Source of the DNA: Caulobacter sp. Root1455
GTDB taxonomy: Bacteria; Pseudomonadota; Alphaproteobacteria; Caulobacterales; Caulobacteraceae
NCBI RefSeq assembly: GCF_001426905.1
Contig: NZ_LMFQ01000001.1
Coordinates: forward strand, 496,001-560,000
Reading direction: 5' to 3'
DNA length: 64,000 bases
Below the pieces are notes generated by a model. That model made no database searches. It had not been told where the DNA came from and saw nothing but the letters and a program-made list of their open reading frames with translations. Shown piece after piece: positions 10,754-20,933 of the stretch. Positions within the stretch are counted from its first letter, which is position 1. The number at the start of each line of letters is the position of its first letter. Both the position numbers and the translations under genes were made by a program.

Positions 10754-11696
10754 TGATCGCCGGACCCATGATCACGATGAACAGCACGGGCAGGAAGAAC
10801 AGGATCATCGGCACGGTCAGCTTGGCCGGCAGGGCGGCGGCCTTCTTCTCGGCGGCCGACAGCCGCAGGTCGCGGTTTTCCTTGGCCATCACCCGCAGGG
10901 CCGTGCCCAGCGGGGTGCCGTAGCGTTCGGCCTGGATCATGGCGGTGACCACCGAGCGGATGCCGGGATGGTTGGTCCGCCGGGCCAGGCCCTCGTAGGC
11001 CAGGCGGCGTTCGGGCAGGTAGCTGAGCTCGGCGGTCAGCAGGCCCAGCTCCTCGGCCAGCTCGATCGAGGCCCCGCCGACCTCGGCGCCGACCTTGGCG
11101 ATCGCCGCCTCGATCGACATGCCGCTTTCGACGCAGATCAGCATCAGGTCCAGGGCGTCGGGAAAGGCCCCGACGATCGACTCGCGGCGCTTCTGGGCGA
11201 TGTTGGAGATGTAGAGGTTGGGCGCGTAGTAGCCCGCCCCCAGGGCGAAGACGCAGGCGGCGATCTTCTGCATCGGCAGCAGGCCGAAGTCGTTGATCAC
11301 ATAGAGGTAGAACGCCGCCACCACCGCGAACACGAACGGCATCACGAAGCGGAAGAAGTAGAAGGTCGAGACCGGCTTGGGGCCGCGGAAGCCGGCCTGG
11401 GCCAGCTTGTCGACGACCTTGGGATCCTCCAGCAGCTTGGACAGCTGCAAGCGGTCGACGACGTTCTTGTACATCCCCTCGTCGGCGTGGCGCAGGGTGC
11501 CGCCGCCGCTCTTCTGGGACATGGCCTCGCGCGAGCGGCGGCGCAGCTCCTCGCGGCGGTTGGCCACCGACTTCAGCCGGCCCTCCAGGCCGTTGCTGCT
11601 GAGCATCGGCGAGGCCAGGGTGACGATGGTGGCGAACACCACGATCGCGATGAAGGCGCTGAACAGATTCTGGGGATTGGTGAGCATCTCGATCAT
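10722..11696 (-). CDS. cpaH: Tad pilus inner-membrane protein CpaH (TadC)
   Basis: This 324-residue T2SSF-family platform protein works with CpaG as the inner-membrane base on which the CpaF ATPase acts during Flp pilus extension and retraction. Hydrophobic segments lie at about 12-32, 120-145, 150-170 and 300-322. The T2SSF cytoplasmic region contains FPDALDLMLICVESGMSIEAAI, a hallmark of TadB/TadC proteins. The ATG at 11696 lies 11 bp after the cpaG stop. It is the last gene of the minus-strand pilus operon; no hairpin terminator is seen because it overlaps the convergent PepSY gene. Confidence 0.95.
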   Translation of the reverse strand: MIEMLTNPQNLFSAFIAIVVFATIVTLASPMLSSNGLEGRLKSVANRREELRRRSREAMSQKSGGGTLRHADEGMYKNVVDRLQLSKLLEDPKVVDKLAQAGFRGPKPVSTFYFFRFVMPFVFAVVAAFYLYVINDFGLLPMQKIAACVFALGAGYYAPNLYISNIAQKRRESIVGAFPDALDLMLICVESGMSIEAAIAKVGAEVGGASIELAEELGLLTAELSYLPERRLAYEGLARRTNHPGIRSVVTAMIQAERYGTPLGTALRVMAKENRDLRLSAAEKKAAALPAKLTVPMILFFLPVLFIVIMGPAIIKIQDVMKHR

Positions 11697-11707
11697 GGTC
11701 GCCTCCC

Positions 11708-12688
11708 CTAGAACTTGAAGTTGATCATCTTGCGCATCACGAAGATGCCCACGCTCATCCAGAAGCCGGCGATCATCAGCATGAAGTGGCCGCGCTGGTC
11801 GCTGAACATCGGCGCCATGTAGGTGGGCGCGGTGACCGAGATCATCACGACGACGCCGGGCGGCAGGCTGCCGATGATGAAGGCCGAGGCCACGGCTTCG
11901 GCCGACAGGGCCTTGATCTTCTCGGCCATCAGCTTGCGGGCCCGCAGCACGGTCGACAGGTTGCCCAGCGCCTCGGCCAGGTTGCCGCCGGTCTTGGCCT
12001 GGATGGTCAGGACGATGGTGAAGAAGCGCAGCTCGTTGGTCGGCATGCGCTCGTACATGCGCTCCAGCGCCTGCTCCATCGACATGCCCATGCCGGTGTT
12101 CTCGGTCAGGATGCGGAACTCGCCGGCCAGGGGCTCGGGGCATTCCTTGCCGATGATCTTCAGGCAGTCATGGACGGGCAGGCCCGACTTGATGCCGCGC
12201 ACGATGATGTCGATGGCGTCGGAAAAGGCCTCGGTGAACTTCTTGGTGCGGGCCTTGGCCAGCATGCCGACCACCCAGCGCGGCAGGCCCAGGCCCGCGG
12301 CGAAGGCCGCGCCCAGCGCGATCAGCGGCATCTGGCGCAGCACCAGCAGCACCACGCCGACCAGCAGACCGACGACCCCGCTGATGATCCAGAACATCTG
12401 GACGTTGTCGCCCAGGCCGGCGGCGCGCAGGCGCGCGGCGATGCTCAGCGAGGCCTTCTTCTTCTCCTGATCCTGTTCCTTGAGCGTCTTGAGGATCTGC
12501 TTTCGGCGGGCGTCGGGAGTGTTGGCGGCCGCCTTGGCCCGGGCGGCCACGCTGGTGCGGTCGCCGCCGGTGATCAGCTGGGCGCGCTTGACGGTCTTGG
12601 CCGAGCCGCCGTCGCCGCCGCCGGCCAGCACGAAGCCGAGCCCCGCGATGGTGATGAAGCCAAGGACGCCGGCGAGGATGAACAGCAT
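11708..12688 (-). CDS. cpaG: Tad pilus inner-membrane protein CpaG (TadB)
   Basis: This 326-residue T2SSF-family protein is the partner of CpaH in the inner-membrane platform. It has an N-terminal helix (1-22), two central helices (about 105-145) and C-terminal helices (about 265-320). The family core reads FSDAIDIIVRGIKSGLPV, equivalent to the segment in CpaH, followed by LRFFTIVLTIQAKTGGNLAEAL. It starts 3 bp after the cpaF stop. Its pairing with cpaH matches the tadB-tadC order of all Tad loci. Confidence 0.95.
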   Translation of the reverse strand: MLFILAGVLGFITIAGLGFVLAGGGDGGSAKTVKRAQLITGGDRTSVAARAKAAANTPDARRKQILKTLKEQDQEKKKASLSIAARLRAAGLGDNVQMFWIISGVVGLLVGVVLLVLRQMPLIALGAAFAAGLGLPRWVVGMLAKARTKKFTEAFSDAIDIIVRGIKSGLPVHDCLKIIGKECPEPLAGEFRILTENTGMGMSMEQALERMYERMPTNELRFFTIVLTIQAKTGGNLAEALGNLSTVLRARKLMAEKIKALSAEAVASAFIIGSLPPGVVVMISVTAPTYMAPMFSDQRGHFMLMIAGFWMSVGIFVMRKMINFKF

Positions 12689-12691
12689 CGC

Positions 12692-14218
<1,527 letters not shown>

Positions 14219-14221
14219 GCC

Positions 14222-15787
14222 CTACTTCTTCTTGAACAGGCTGGAGAGGACCGACGTCTTCTGCGGCGTCGGCGGTTCGCGGCGGCTGATCAGCCGCGCC
14301 AGATGGTCGATGCCCTCGGCCGCCTTCGACTTGGGCGCCACCTCGGCGACCATCTGGCCGTTGTTGGCGGCCTGGCCGAAGGGCTTGGGATCGAAGGGCA
14401 GCACCAGGGACGGCGTCAGGCCCAGCGCCTCGCCGAAGTCCTTGACCGGGATCTCGGGGCGGCCGGGCACGCCCACCTGGTTGAGCACCAGGCGCGGCGG
14501 GGCGTCGTTGGGCCGGGCCTGGCGGACCAGGTCGACGATGTTCTTGGCGTTGCGCAGGGACGCCAGGTCCGGCGTGGCCACCACGACCAGGTCGTCGCTG
14601 GCGATCAGCACCTGCCGGGTCCAGGCGCTCCAGCTGTGCGGCAGGTCCAGCACCACGAAGGGCGCGGCGCCGCGGATCTTCTGGGTGACTTCCTCGAAGG
14701 CGTCGGCCGGGATCTCGTAGTCCTGATCCAGGGTGCCGGGCGCGGCGAACAGCGACAGACGGTCGCCGCAGCGGACCATCATGCGGTCCATCAGCACCGG
14801 GTCCAGGCGGTCGGGCTGGCTCAGCGCGTCGAGCACGCCCTGCAGCGGGTCCTGGTTGAAGTCGAGGCCGGCGGTGCCGAACGGCAGGTCCAGGTCGACC
14901 ATCACCGTGGCGGCCTGGACGCGCTCGGCCATCGACCAGGCGAAGTTGTGGGCCAGGGTCGAGGATCCGACGCCGCCCTTGGCGCCGACGAAGGCGATCT
15001 GCCGGCCGACGAACGGCGCGGACGGGTCGGCATAGAGGCCCGAGACCGCGCGGATGATCTGCAGCGGGCCCTGGGGCTGGGTGATGTACTCGCTGACCCC
15101 CCGCCGCATCAGTTCGCGATAGAGGGCGATGTCGTTGGTCTGGCCGATGACCACGACCTTGGTGCCCGGGTCGCAGACCTGGGCCAGGCCGTCCAGCAGG
15201 GCCAGCATGCGCGGCGCGGCGTCCAGGCTCTCGACCAGCACCAGCGAGGGGGTCGACTGGTTCTGGTAGTAGTCGACCGCGGCTTCCAGCCCGCCGGGGC
15301 GGGCCGAGGTCGAGGCGCGGAGCATGCGGCGGTCGGCCGCGGCGGCCTCGACCAGGGCGACGGTCTCGGGCCGCGAGCAGAAGGCGTGGATGGTGATGCG
15401 CGGCACGGCCGCCTCGCCCATGTCGGCGTCGGCGGCGGCGATGACTTCCTGCACCAGCGCCTGGGTGGTGCCGACCGGATGGGCGGCCGGCGCGACGGGC
15501 GCGGCGGCTTCGACGGGCACGGGCTGGGCCGCGACCGGCGCGACCGGCGCGGCCGCCGGGGCGGGCGGGGCCGTCGGCCTGGGCGTGGGGGGCGCGGCCG
15601 GCGGCGGCGGGTCCGCGAACGACGCGGAGACGGTTTCGCGGGGACGCACGGGCGGAAAATCGGCGAACGGGTCGTCGTTCAAGCGCGCCGTCGGCGCGGC
15701 TCGCCAGGACTCCGCGCCGGGCGCCGCGAAATCGTCGTCGGCCTCGAAGCCCAGGTCGAAAGGATCGTGATCGTCGCGCGGGGCCAT
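14222..15787 (-). CDS. cpaE: Pilus localisation ATPase CpaE (TadZ/MinD-like)
   Basis: This 521-residue protein directs polar assembly of the pilus machine. A Pro/Ala-rich N-terminus (about 1-115) leads to a receiver-like domain (about 130-250, without a clear phospho-acceptor check), then a ParA/MinD ATPase with a deviant Walker A FVGAKGGVGSSTLAHN (about 270-285). The AKGGVGSS form lacks the second canonical Thr but keeps the signature Lys. The ATG at 15787 shares one base with the cpaD stop (TGATG). The very C-terminus ends in a basic SLFKKK. Confidence 0.95.
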   Translation of the reverse strand: MAPRDDHDPFDLGFEADDDFAAPGAESWRAAPTARLNDDPFADFPPVRPRETVSASFADPPPPAAPPTPRPTAPPAPAAAPVAPVAAQPVPVEAAAPVAPAAHPVGTTQALVQEVIAAADADMGEAAVPRITIHAFCSRPETVALVEAAAADRRMLRASTSARPGGLEAAVDYYQNQSTPSLVLVESLDAAPRMLALLDGLAQVCDPGTKVVVIGQTNDIALYRELMRRGVSEYITQPQGPLQIIRAVSGLYADPSAPFVGRQIAFVGAKGGVGSSTLAHNFAWSMAERVQAATVMVDLDLPFGTAGLDFNQDPLQGVLDALSQPDRLDPVLMDRMMVRCGDRLSLFAAPGTLDQDYEIPADAFEEVTQKIRGAAPFVVLDLPHSWSAWTRQVLIASDDLVVVATPDLASLRNAKNIVDLVRQARPNDAPPRLVLNQVGVPGRPEIPVKDFGEALGLTPSLVLPFDPKPFGQAANNGQMVAEVAPKSKAAEGIDHLARLISRREPPTPQKTSVLSSLFKKK

Positions 15788-16524
15788 CAGTGGACCGCCT
15801 TCGAAACGACGCCGTTGGACTGCTCGTCCTTGGCCGAGGAGGTGGTCTCGCCCTTGCGGTACTTGTCGAGCACGGTGGCGCGCCGTCCGGAGTCGATCGG
15901 ACCCTCGGGACGCGGGCTCAGCAGGTCCTCGGGATTGGCCACCTGGGCGGCGATATTGGCGGTCACCGCGCAGCCGAAGTTCTCGTAGGCGGTGTTGTTG
16001 CGCGTGCCGGTGATGTTCTCCCAGCCGCCGCATCGCGGGACCTGGGCGGTGTAGCGCAGGAAGCCGACCTTCAGCGGCGCGGCCGGCGCGCCGGCGGCGT
16101 CATAGCCCATCACCCGGACCTTGGCGGCCGGAGCGCCCATGGCGATCAGGCGCTGGCGGGCGGCCACGGCCATGCGGCCGGCGACCTCGCCACTGGCTCC
16201 GCCGGCAGTCCCGCCGATTGGGGCGCTGACCACGATCTCGCGCGCCTCGGCCGCCATCCAGCGGTCCAGCAGACCGTCCAGGGCCTGGCTCTGAGCGACC
16301 GACAGCCCCTCGGCGTGGAGGGCCAGCAGGACCTCGTCGGGGTGGGAGTCGACATAGACGCGGTCGTTCCACTGCTCGGAAGGGGTGCGCGGCGCGACGG
16401 CCGTCTCGGGGCCCGCGGCCGGCGCGGCGCAGGCGGCCAGCAGCGTCAGGACCAGGCCGGCGGCGGCCAGTTTCGAGACCAGCGGAGCGGCCGTTCGGGG
16501 CGAAGAAGGATGGGGGCGCGTCAT
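15787..16524 (-). CDS. cpaD: Pilus assembly lipoprotein CpaD
   Basis: This 245-residue outer-membrane lipoprotein is thought to assist the CpaC secretin. The N-terminus has a basic start, a hydrophobic stretch and a lipobox LLAAC (Cys at about 32). The mature part is the CpaD domain, ending with CGGWENITGTRNNTAYENFGCAVTANIAAQVANPEDLLSPR, whose NFGCAxxxNxAAQVANPxDLL pattern is diagnostic of the family. It lies 10 bp after cpaC. Confidence 0.95.
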   Translation of the reverse strand: MTRPHPSSPRTAAPLVSKLAAAGLVLTLLAACAAPAAGPETAVAPRTPSEQWNDRVYVDSHPDEVLLALHAEGLSVAQSQALDGLLDRWMAAEAREIVVSAPIGGTAGGASGEVAGRMAVAARQRLIAMGAPAAKVRVMGYDAAGAPAAPLKVGFLRYTAQVPRCGGWENITGTRNNTAYENFGCAVTANIAAQVANPEDLLSPRPEGPIDSGRRATVLDKYRKGETTSSAKDEQSNGVVSKAVH

Positions 16525-16534
16525 GTCCGCGTTC

Positions 16535-18133
16535 TCACTCGATCACATAGCCGACGGGGCCCTGATAGGCGCGCCCGTTGTTCGCGCCGACCGGCGCCCT
16601 GACCACCTTGTTCAGCCGGCCCAGCAGGACCGTGCTCATGTCGCTCGCCGTCTGCAGGCCGTCGGCCGGGGTTTGCAGTTCCTGCGGCTTGGTCGGGTCG
16701 ACGATGTAGGGGGTGATGATGATCACCAGCTCGGTCTCGCCGCTGAGATAGTCGCGCGAGCGGAACAGCGAGCCCAGGATCGGCAGGTTGGTCATGCCCG
16801 GCAGGGAGTCGATGTTCTGCTTGGAGGTCTGTTGCAGCAGGCCGGCGATCATCAGCGAGCCGCCGGACGGCAGTTCGACCGTGGTCTCGGCCCGCCGCAC
16901 GGTCAGGCCCGGCACGCTGAGATTGGTGCCGCCGTCGGAGCTGGCCAGGGTGAAGGCGCCCAGGCTGGTCAGTTCCGAGACTTCGGTCGACAGCTTCAGC
17001 GAGATGCGGCCGCCCGACATCACGACCGGCGTATAGCCCAGGCCCACGCCGTACGGCTTGAACTCCAGCGAGATGCGGCCCAGCGCGTCCTGGGCGACCG
17101 GGATCGGGAACTCGCCGCCGACCAGGAACTTGCCGGCCTCGCCCGACACCACGGTCAGGTTGGGCTCGGCCAGGGTGCGCAGCAGGCCCACCCGCTCGAA
17201 GGCCTGGATCATGGCGTTCGCGGAGTTGACGCCGTCGCTGCCGACGCGGTCCGTGCCCACGCAGTTGGCCATGTTGCCGCCGCTGATCACGGTGCTGACC
17301 GCGCAGCCGGCGGGCGGCGAGGCGATCGGCTGCTTGGTGGTGTCCAGCTTGTAACCGCCGATCGCGCCGCCGACGAGGGCGCCGTTGACGCCGAAGGTCG
17401 GGCTCATGCCGAAGGCGTACTGGGCCCCGCCCAGCTGGCCGAGAACCGCGCCGGTGTTGAAGCCCAGCTGCTTGATGATGTTGCGCTGGACCTCGACGAT
17501 GCGGACCTTGAGCATCACCTGGTCCTTGCCGGCGATGGTCAGCATGTTCAGCACGTTGTCGGGCTTGTCGACGAAGCGGCTGGCGATCTGCGAGGCCATG
17601 CCCGCCTCGCCGGTGTTGGCCACGGCTCCGGTCAGGATCACGCTGTCGCGGATCGACTGCACCTGGATGTGGGCGTTGGGCAGCACGCGGCGCAGGGTTT
17701 CCTCCAGGGCGGTGGAGTCCTGCTCGACCCGAATGGCCAGGCTGAGGATCTTCCGACCCGAAGCGTCGAAGAACACCGCGTCGGTCGCGCCCAGGGCCAT
17801 GCCCAGCACGTAGACGCGGCGCGGTCCGCGCAGCACCGCGTCGGCCACGGCCGGATTGGTCACCAGCATGTCGCGCACGTCGACCGGCAGCTCGATGATC
17901 GCCGACTTGCCGCGCGACAGGTTCAGGCTCTGGGCGCCCGAGGCGGTGAGATCGATGCGCAGCACCTGTTCGGCCGGCGGCGCCATGACCGACGTCGGGG
18001 CGGGGCGGGGCGCGACGCGGGCGGGCGCCCCGTACAGATGGGTGCCGGCCGCCGGGCCGTCGGCCAGGACGACGGTCGAGGGCGCCAGGACCAGGACGGC
18101 CGCGAGCGAGGCGGAAAGGAGCCGGCGGATCAT
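16535..18133 (-). CDS. cpaC: Pilus secretin CpaC (RcpA)
   Basis: This 532-residue outer-membrane secretin is the channel through which the Flp pilus emerges. It has a signal peptide (1-24), an N-terminal pilus N domain (about 55-130: LNLSRGKSAIIELPVDVRDM onward), a BON-like segment (about 150-215) and the C-terminal secretin barrel with VPGLTVRRAETTVELPSGG and SLPGMTNLPILGSLFRS, the secretin signature. It overlaps cpaB by 4 bp. A free-standing copy of its N domain is encoded near pilA (20415-20846). Confidence 0.96.
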   Translation of the reverse strand: MIRRLLSASLAAVLVLAPSTVVLADGPAAGTHLYGAPARVAPRPAPTSVMAPPAEQVLRIDLTASGAQSLNLSRGKSAIIELPVDVRDMLVTNPAVADAVLRGPRRVYVLGMALGATDAVFFDASGRKILSLAIRVEQDSTALEETLRRVLPNAHIQVQSIRDSVILTGAVANTGEAGMASQIASRFVDKPDNVLNMLTIAGKDQVMLKVRIVEVQRNIIKQLGFNTGAVLGQLGGAQYAFGMSPTFGVNGALVGGAIGGYKLDTTKQPIASPPAGCAVSTVISGGNMANCVGTDRVGSDGVNSANAMIQAFERVGLLRTLAEPNLTVVSGEAGKFLVGGEFPIPVAQDALGRISLEFKPYGVGLGYTPVVMSGGRISLKLSTEVSELTSLGAFTLASSDGGTNLSVPGLTVRRAETTVELPSGGSLMIAGLLQQTSKQNIDSLPGMTNLPILGSLFRSRDYLSGETELVIIITPYIVDPTKPQELQTPADGLQTASDMSTVLLGRLNKVVRAPVGANNGRAYQGPVGYVIE

Positions 18134-19017
18134 GGGCGGACCGAGATGCTGGAGGTCTGGCCGCCGCGATTGATGCGGACGACGGCGGAATCTTGCGACG
18201 GGGCGGCCAGACCGGAGGGACCGCCCAGGTCGGTGTAGGCCCGCAGGGTCAGGGTCACCGGGCCGCCGGCCTTAGCGCGGGTCAGGGCTTCGGCCTCGAT
18301 CGGGCCGACCTCGAGGGTGGCGGTGGAGGCGACGATGGTCTTGGCGTCCTTCTCGGCCGCCGTGGTCTGGTCGAGGGCCAGCACGCGGACATTCTGCACG
18401 ATGGTCTCGGCGATGGTCTGCTTGACCGAGGCGCCGTCGCCCTCGCCGACGCTCTGCGCCTCGCGGGTCTGGATGACGTCGACACGGTCGCCGGGCAGGA
18501 TGAAGCCGCCGACCGCGGTCTCGGAGGTGACCGGCACGGCCATGGCGCGCTTGCCGGGGCCCAGGACCACCGACAGGTAGCCGCCCTCGCCGCCGCGGAC
18601 GATCTTGCGGGCGGTGATGGGTTCTCCGGACAGGATCGGGTCGCGCACGATCGCGCCCTCGACGGCCTTTTCCGGGGTGACGCCGCCGATCATGGTCCCG
18701 GCCGCCTCGCCGACCGCCTTGGCGGCCTTGGCCGTGGCCTTGGTCGGAACGGGCTCGGCCGCGCCGTTGGTGATGAAGGCGGCGTTGACCGCGTCGGACG
18801 GCCAGGGCTGCCAGGCGACGTCGCCGGCGGCCAGGCGGTCGCCGATCGCCAGGTCGCGCTTGGCGACCAGGACCTGGGTCATGGGCTTGTTGGAGGGCGC
18901 GGCTTCCGCGACCGGAGCCGGCGCGGGCTTGCCGCCCATCGCCTTCTGCATGACCACGGCCAGGCCGATGGCCGCGACGGCGGCGACCAAAACGATCATG
19001 ACGCGAAGAGGGTTCAT
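18130..19017 (-). CDS. cpaB: Pilus assembly protein CpaB (RcpC)
   Basis: This 295-residue inner-membrane-anchored periplasmic protein belongs to the CpaB/RcpC group. One N-terminal helix (about 5-26) is followed by a SAF domain (about 47-115, VAKRDLAIGDRLAAGDVAW) and a RcpC-type beta region (about 150-260) with the conserved LPGDRVDVIQT. It is the first gene of the cpaBCDEFGH run. A candidate CtrA box lies 113 bp upstream, which fits cell-cycle control of the operon in swarmer cells. Confidence 0.95.
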   Translation of the reverse strand: MNPLRVMIVLVAAVAAIGLAVVMQKAMGGKPAPAPVAEAAPSNKPMTQVLVAKRDLAIGDRLAAGDVAWQPWPSDAVNAAFITNGAAEPVPTKATAKAAKAVGEAAGTMIGGVTPEKAVEGAIVRDPILSGEPITARKIVRGGEGGYLSVVLGPGKRAMAVPVTSETAVGGFILPGDRVDVIQTREAQSVGEGDGASVKQTIAETIVQNVRVLALDQTTAAEKDAKTIVASTATLEVGPIEAEALTRAKAGGPVTLTLRAYTDLGGPSGLAAPSQDSAVVRINRGGQTSSISVRP

Positions 19018-19129
19018 ACGGTCGGGCTCTAACGACGGAAATACAGGTCGGGGCGAGCCGCCTTCAGGCGATCACGCACGATTCGTCGAACGGCCCTTCT
19101 GGCCGCGTCGCACACTCGCGCGGCCATGG

Positions 19130-19144
19130 TTAACAGCGGCTAAA
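19130..19144 (-). promoter_or_regulatory. Candidate CtrA box upstream of cpaB
   Basis: On the minus strand the sequence reads TTTA-GCCGCTG-TTAA followed by CCAT. The CtrA consensus is TTAA-N7-TTAA, so one base differs, and TTAACCAT is also a known half-site form. The spacing of 7 is exact, and the same TTTA-N7-TTAA form occurs upstream of pilA. Confidence 0.55.
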
Positions 19145-19207
19145 GGCAGCGCTCCAAAGGCGGGGGCCGGGGCGCGACAGGCTGACGCGGGGCGCCCAGG
19201 GGCGTCG

Positions 19208-19720
19208 CTAGACGCCGACGGCCAGGGTCAGGGCGCCTTGCGGAAAGGCCGCCAGGGCGCCGACCGCGATGGCCACGCCGTAAGGGATGTCGCCGTCCTT
19301 GGCGCCCAGCTTGCGGATCCAGGCGGGGCTGCCGGCCAGGACCGGCTCGAACCAGCCCGACCGCAGGCTGAGAATGCCCAGGGTCAGGGCGCCGCCGGCC
19401 ATGCCGGTGATCAACATGAACGGCAGGGCCGCGGGCCAGCCCAGCCACAGGACGGACGCCGCGAACAGCTTGGCGTCGCCGCCGCCGACCCAGCCGGCCG
19501 CGAACATCCCCATGCCGGCCAGCAGGGCGACCAGGCCGGCGGCCAGGCACAGGCCCAGGGTCGCCAGGGAGGCGCCGCTGACCAGGGCGACCGGCGCGAA
19601 GGCGGCGATCAGGGCCAGGGAGATCCAGTTGGGGATCGTGTAGCTGGTGACGTCCTTCAGCGCGGCCACGACGACCAGCGCGGGGAAGATGAGCAGCAGG
19701 GCGAACTGAAAGGTCTGCAT
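19208..19720 (-). CDS. cpaA: Prepilin peptidase CpaA (TadV)
   Basis: This 170-residue aspartic membrane protease (A24 family) removes the leader of PilA and of the TadE-like pseudopilins. It has about six hydrophobic segments. The two catalytic Asp are expected in the early DVTSYTIPN segment (about residue 24) and in the GGGDAK motif (about 97-102), matching the GxGD protease signature. Like other TadV proteins, it lacks the methylase domain of PilD. It sits between pilA (198 bp upstream, behind a terminator) and cpaB. Confidence 0.93.
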   Translation of the reverse strand: MQTFQFALLLIFPALVVVAALKDVTSYTIPNWISLALIAAFAPVALVSGASLATLGLCLAAGLVALLAGMGMFAAGWVGGGDAKLFAASVLWLGWPAALPFMLITGMAGGALTLGILSLRSGWFEPVLAGSPAWIRKLGAKDGDIPYGVAIAVGALAAFPQGALTLAVGV

Positions 19721-19865
19721 GGCGGCCTAGCCTGATGGGATCGGCCCCACCCTGGGCCAATCGCGTGAAGCAATCGTTGAAGGGGGCGTTGAAAAGGGCG
19801 TCGAAGCGGACGTTGAAGCGGCCGCGCCGCCGGAGGGCGCCCGCCCCGATGCGGGGCTCCAGACG

Positions 19866-19897
19866 CAAAAAAGGCCCCGGCGTTTCCACCGGGGCCC
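19866..19897 (-). terminator. Rho-independent terminator after pilA
   Basis: Read on the minus strand, GGCCCCGG (19896-19889) and CCGGGGCC (19880-19873) form a perfect 8-bp stem with an 8-nt loop, followed by TTTTTT. It begins about 22 bp after the pilA stop and probably makes pilA a largely separate, highly expressed transcript with partial read-through to cpaA. Confidence 0.88.
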
Positions 19898-19918
19898 TCT
19901 TTTCGGGACGGCTTGGCC

Positions 19919-20104
19919 TTAGTTGGCGGCGCTGTTGGCGGCTTCAACCTTGGCGTTGGCGTTCGTGAAGGTGGTCTTCAGGTTGGTGCCGAGCGTGGTG
20001 ACGATCGTGGCGATCACGACGGCGATCAGGGCGACGATCAGGCCATACTCGATGGCGGTCGCGCCGGATTCATCGTTCAGGAAGCGGGTGACGAACTTCG
20101 ACAT
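19919..20104 (-). CDS. pilA: Flp-type major pilin PilA
   Basis: This 61-residue prepilin is the structural subunit of the Flp/Tad pilus. The leader MSKFVTRFLNDESG is followed by ATAIEYGLIVALIAVVIATI: cleavage after Gly14 leaves the conserved Glu5 and Tyr6 of mature Flp pilins (Glu19, Tyr20 here). The mature protein is about 47 residues and mostly one hydrophobic helix. The ATG at 20104 follows an excellent ribosome site (AGGAG, 8 nt upstream); a 13-codon in-frame extension has no such site. Candidate CtrA boxes lie upstream and a strong terminator downstream. Confidence 0.97.
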   Translation of the reverse strand: MSKFVTRFLNDESGATAIEYGLIVALIAVVIATIVTTLGTNLKTTFTNANAKVEAANSAAN

Positions 20105-20414
20105 GTTGGATCTCCTGGTCAGTAAGTGGATCTGGGCTTTCAAGCCGTGTCGACTTGCTCACCCCCGAAAACACGATCAACTTCACCCAGTTCGCTTAAT
20201 GGCCAGTAAACGCGGATGGTTTCGCATTTTTTTTCGATGGTTTATTTTGATTTACCATTATCTTCTCTTAACTATGCCGATAGTCGGAGCATGAAAACCC
20301 CTTGCGCGACAACGTTTTCTCAAATGTCGGAAAGAATACACGGGCGGCGCGCTTAGTTCTTTATTGACCATTCCAAGGCATTTTCGTCGTGCACAAAGCT
20401 GGGAAGACATCTTC
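20105..20414. promoter_or_regulatory. pilA promoter region with two candidate CtrA boxes
   Basis: This 310-bp AT-richer stretch separates divergent pilA and the secretin-N-domain gene. On the minus strand it holds TTTA-CTGGCCA-TTAA (20210-20196) and TTAA-GAGAAGA-TAAT (20271-20257); each differs from TTAA-N7-TTAA by one half-site change. They lie about 92 and 153 bp before the pilA start. pilA is a known CtrA-activated gene in Caulobacter crescentus. No other gene is seen here. Confidence 0.6.
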
Positions 20415-20846
20415 ATGCGCCGCCTGACTCTCGCCCTCTGCGCCGGTCTGAGCCTCTCGATCGCCACGGTCGCGCTCGCCGACAGCCCGGTCGCGCCCCC
20501 GGCCGCGCCGTTGTCGGTCAGCGCCGGCGCCGCCGCGCGCATCGTGTTGAGCGGGCCGGTGCGCGACATCGTGGTGGGCGACCCGTCGGTGGCCGACGTC
20601 AGCCTGGTCAACGAGCGGACCCTGGTGGTGCTGGGCAAGAAGGCCGGCGCGACCACCATCCTGGCCTTCGACGCGCGCGGACGCGCCCTGGCCGACCGCG
20701 ACGTGGTGGTCTCCGACGTTCCGACCCAGGCGGTCGTCGTCCAGCGCGGCCTCAGCGCCGCGACCTACGCCTGCGGCGATCGCTGCTCGCTGCTGGGCGC
20801 CACGAACGCCCCGGCCGCGCCCGCCCCGGCCGCCGCCGTCCCGTAA
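20415..20846 (+). CDS. Stand-alone secretin N-domain (pilus N-terminal) protein
   Basis: This 143-residue exported protein has a signal peptide (about 1-22, ending ALA). Residues about 30-110 (SAGAAARIVLSGPVRDIVVGDPSVADVSLVNERTLVVLGKK) closely follow the N-terminal pilus domain of CpaC, with the same V-x-D-x-x-VxDPxVAD pattern, but there is no secretin barrel. A short Ala/Pro tail ends the protein, with two Cys (YACGDRCSLLG). It probably acts in the periplasm with the CpaC secretin. It is the first of three plus-strand genes with the TadE-like pseudopilins. Confidence 0.82.
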   Translation: MRRLTLALCAGLSLSIATVALADSPVAPPAAPLSVSAGAAARIVLSGPVRDIVVGDPSVADVSLVNERTLVVLGKKAGATTILAFDARGRALADRDVVVSDVPTQAVVVQRGLSAATYACGDRCSLLGATNAPAAPAPAAAVP

Positions 20847-20933
20847 AGTCCCCGACCTAAACCAACGATTAGGGACGCCCGGCCTAGATTGTCCGGCCTG
20901 ACGTTCCCAGAAGGCGCTGACGCGGACGCCGCC

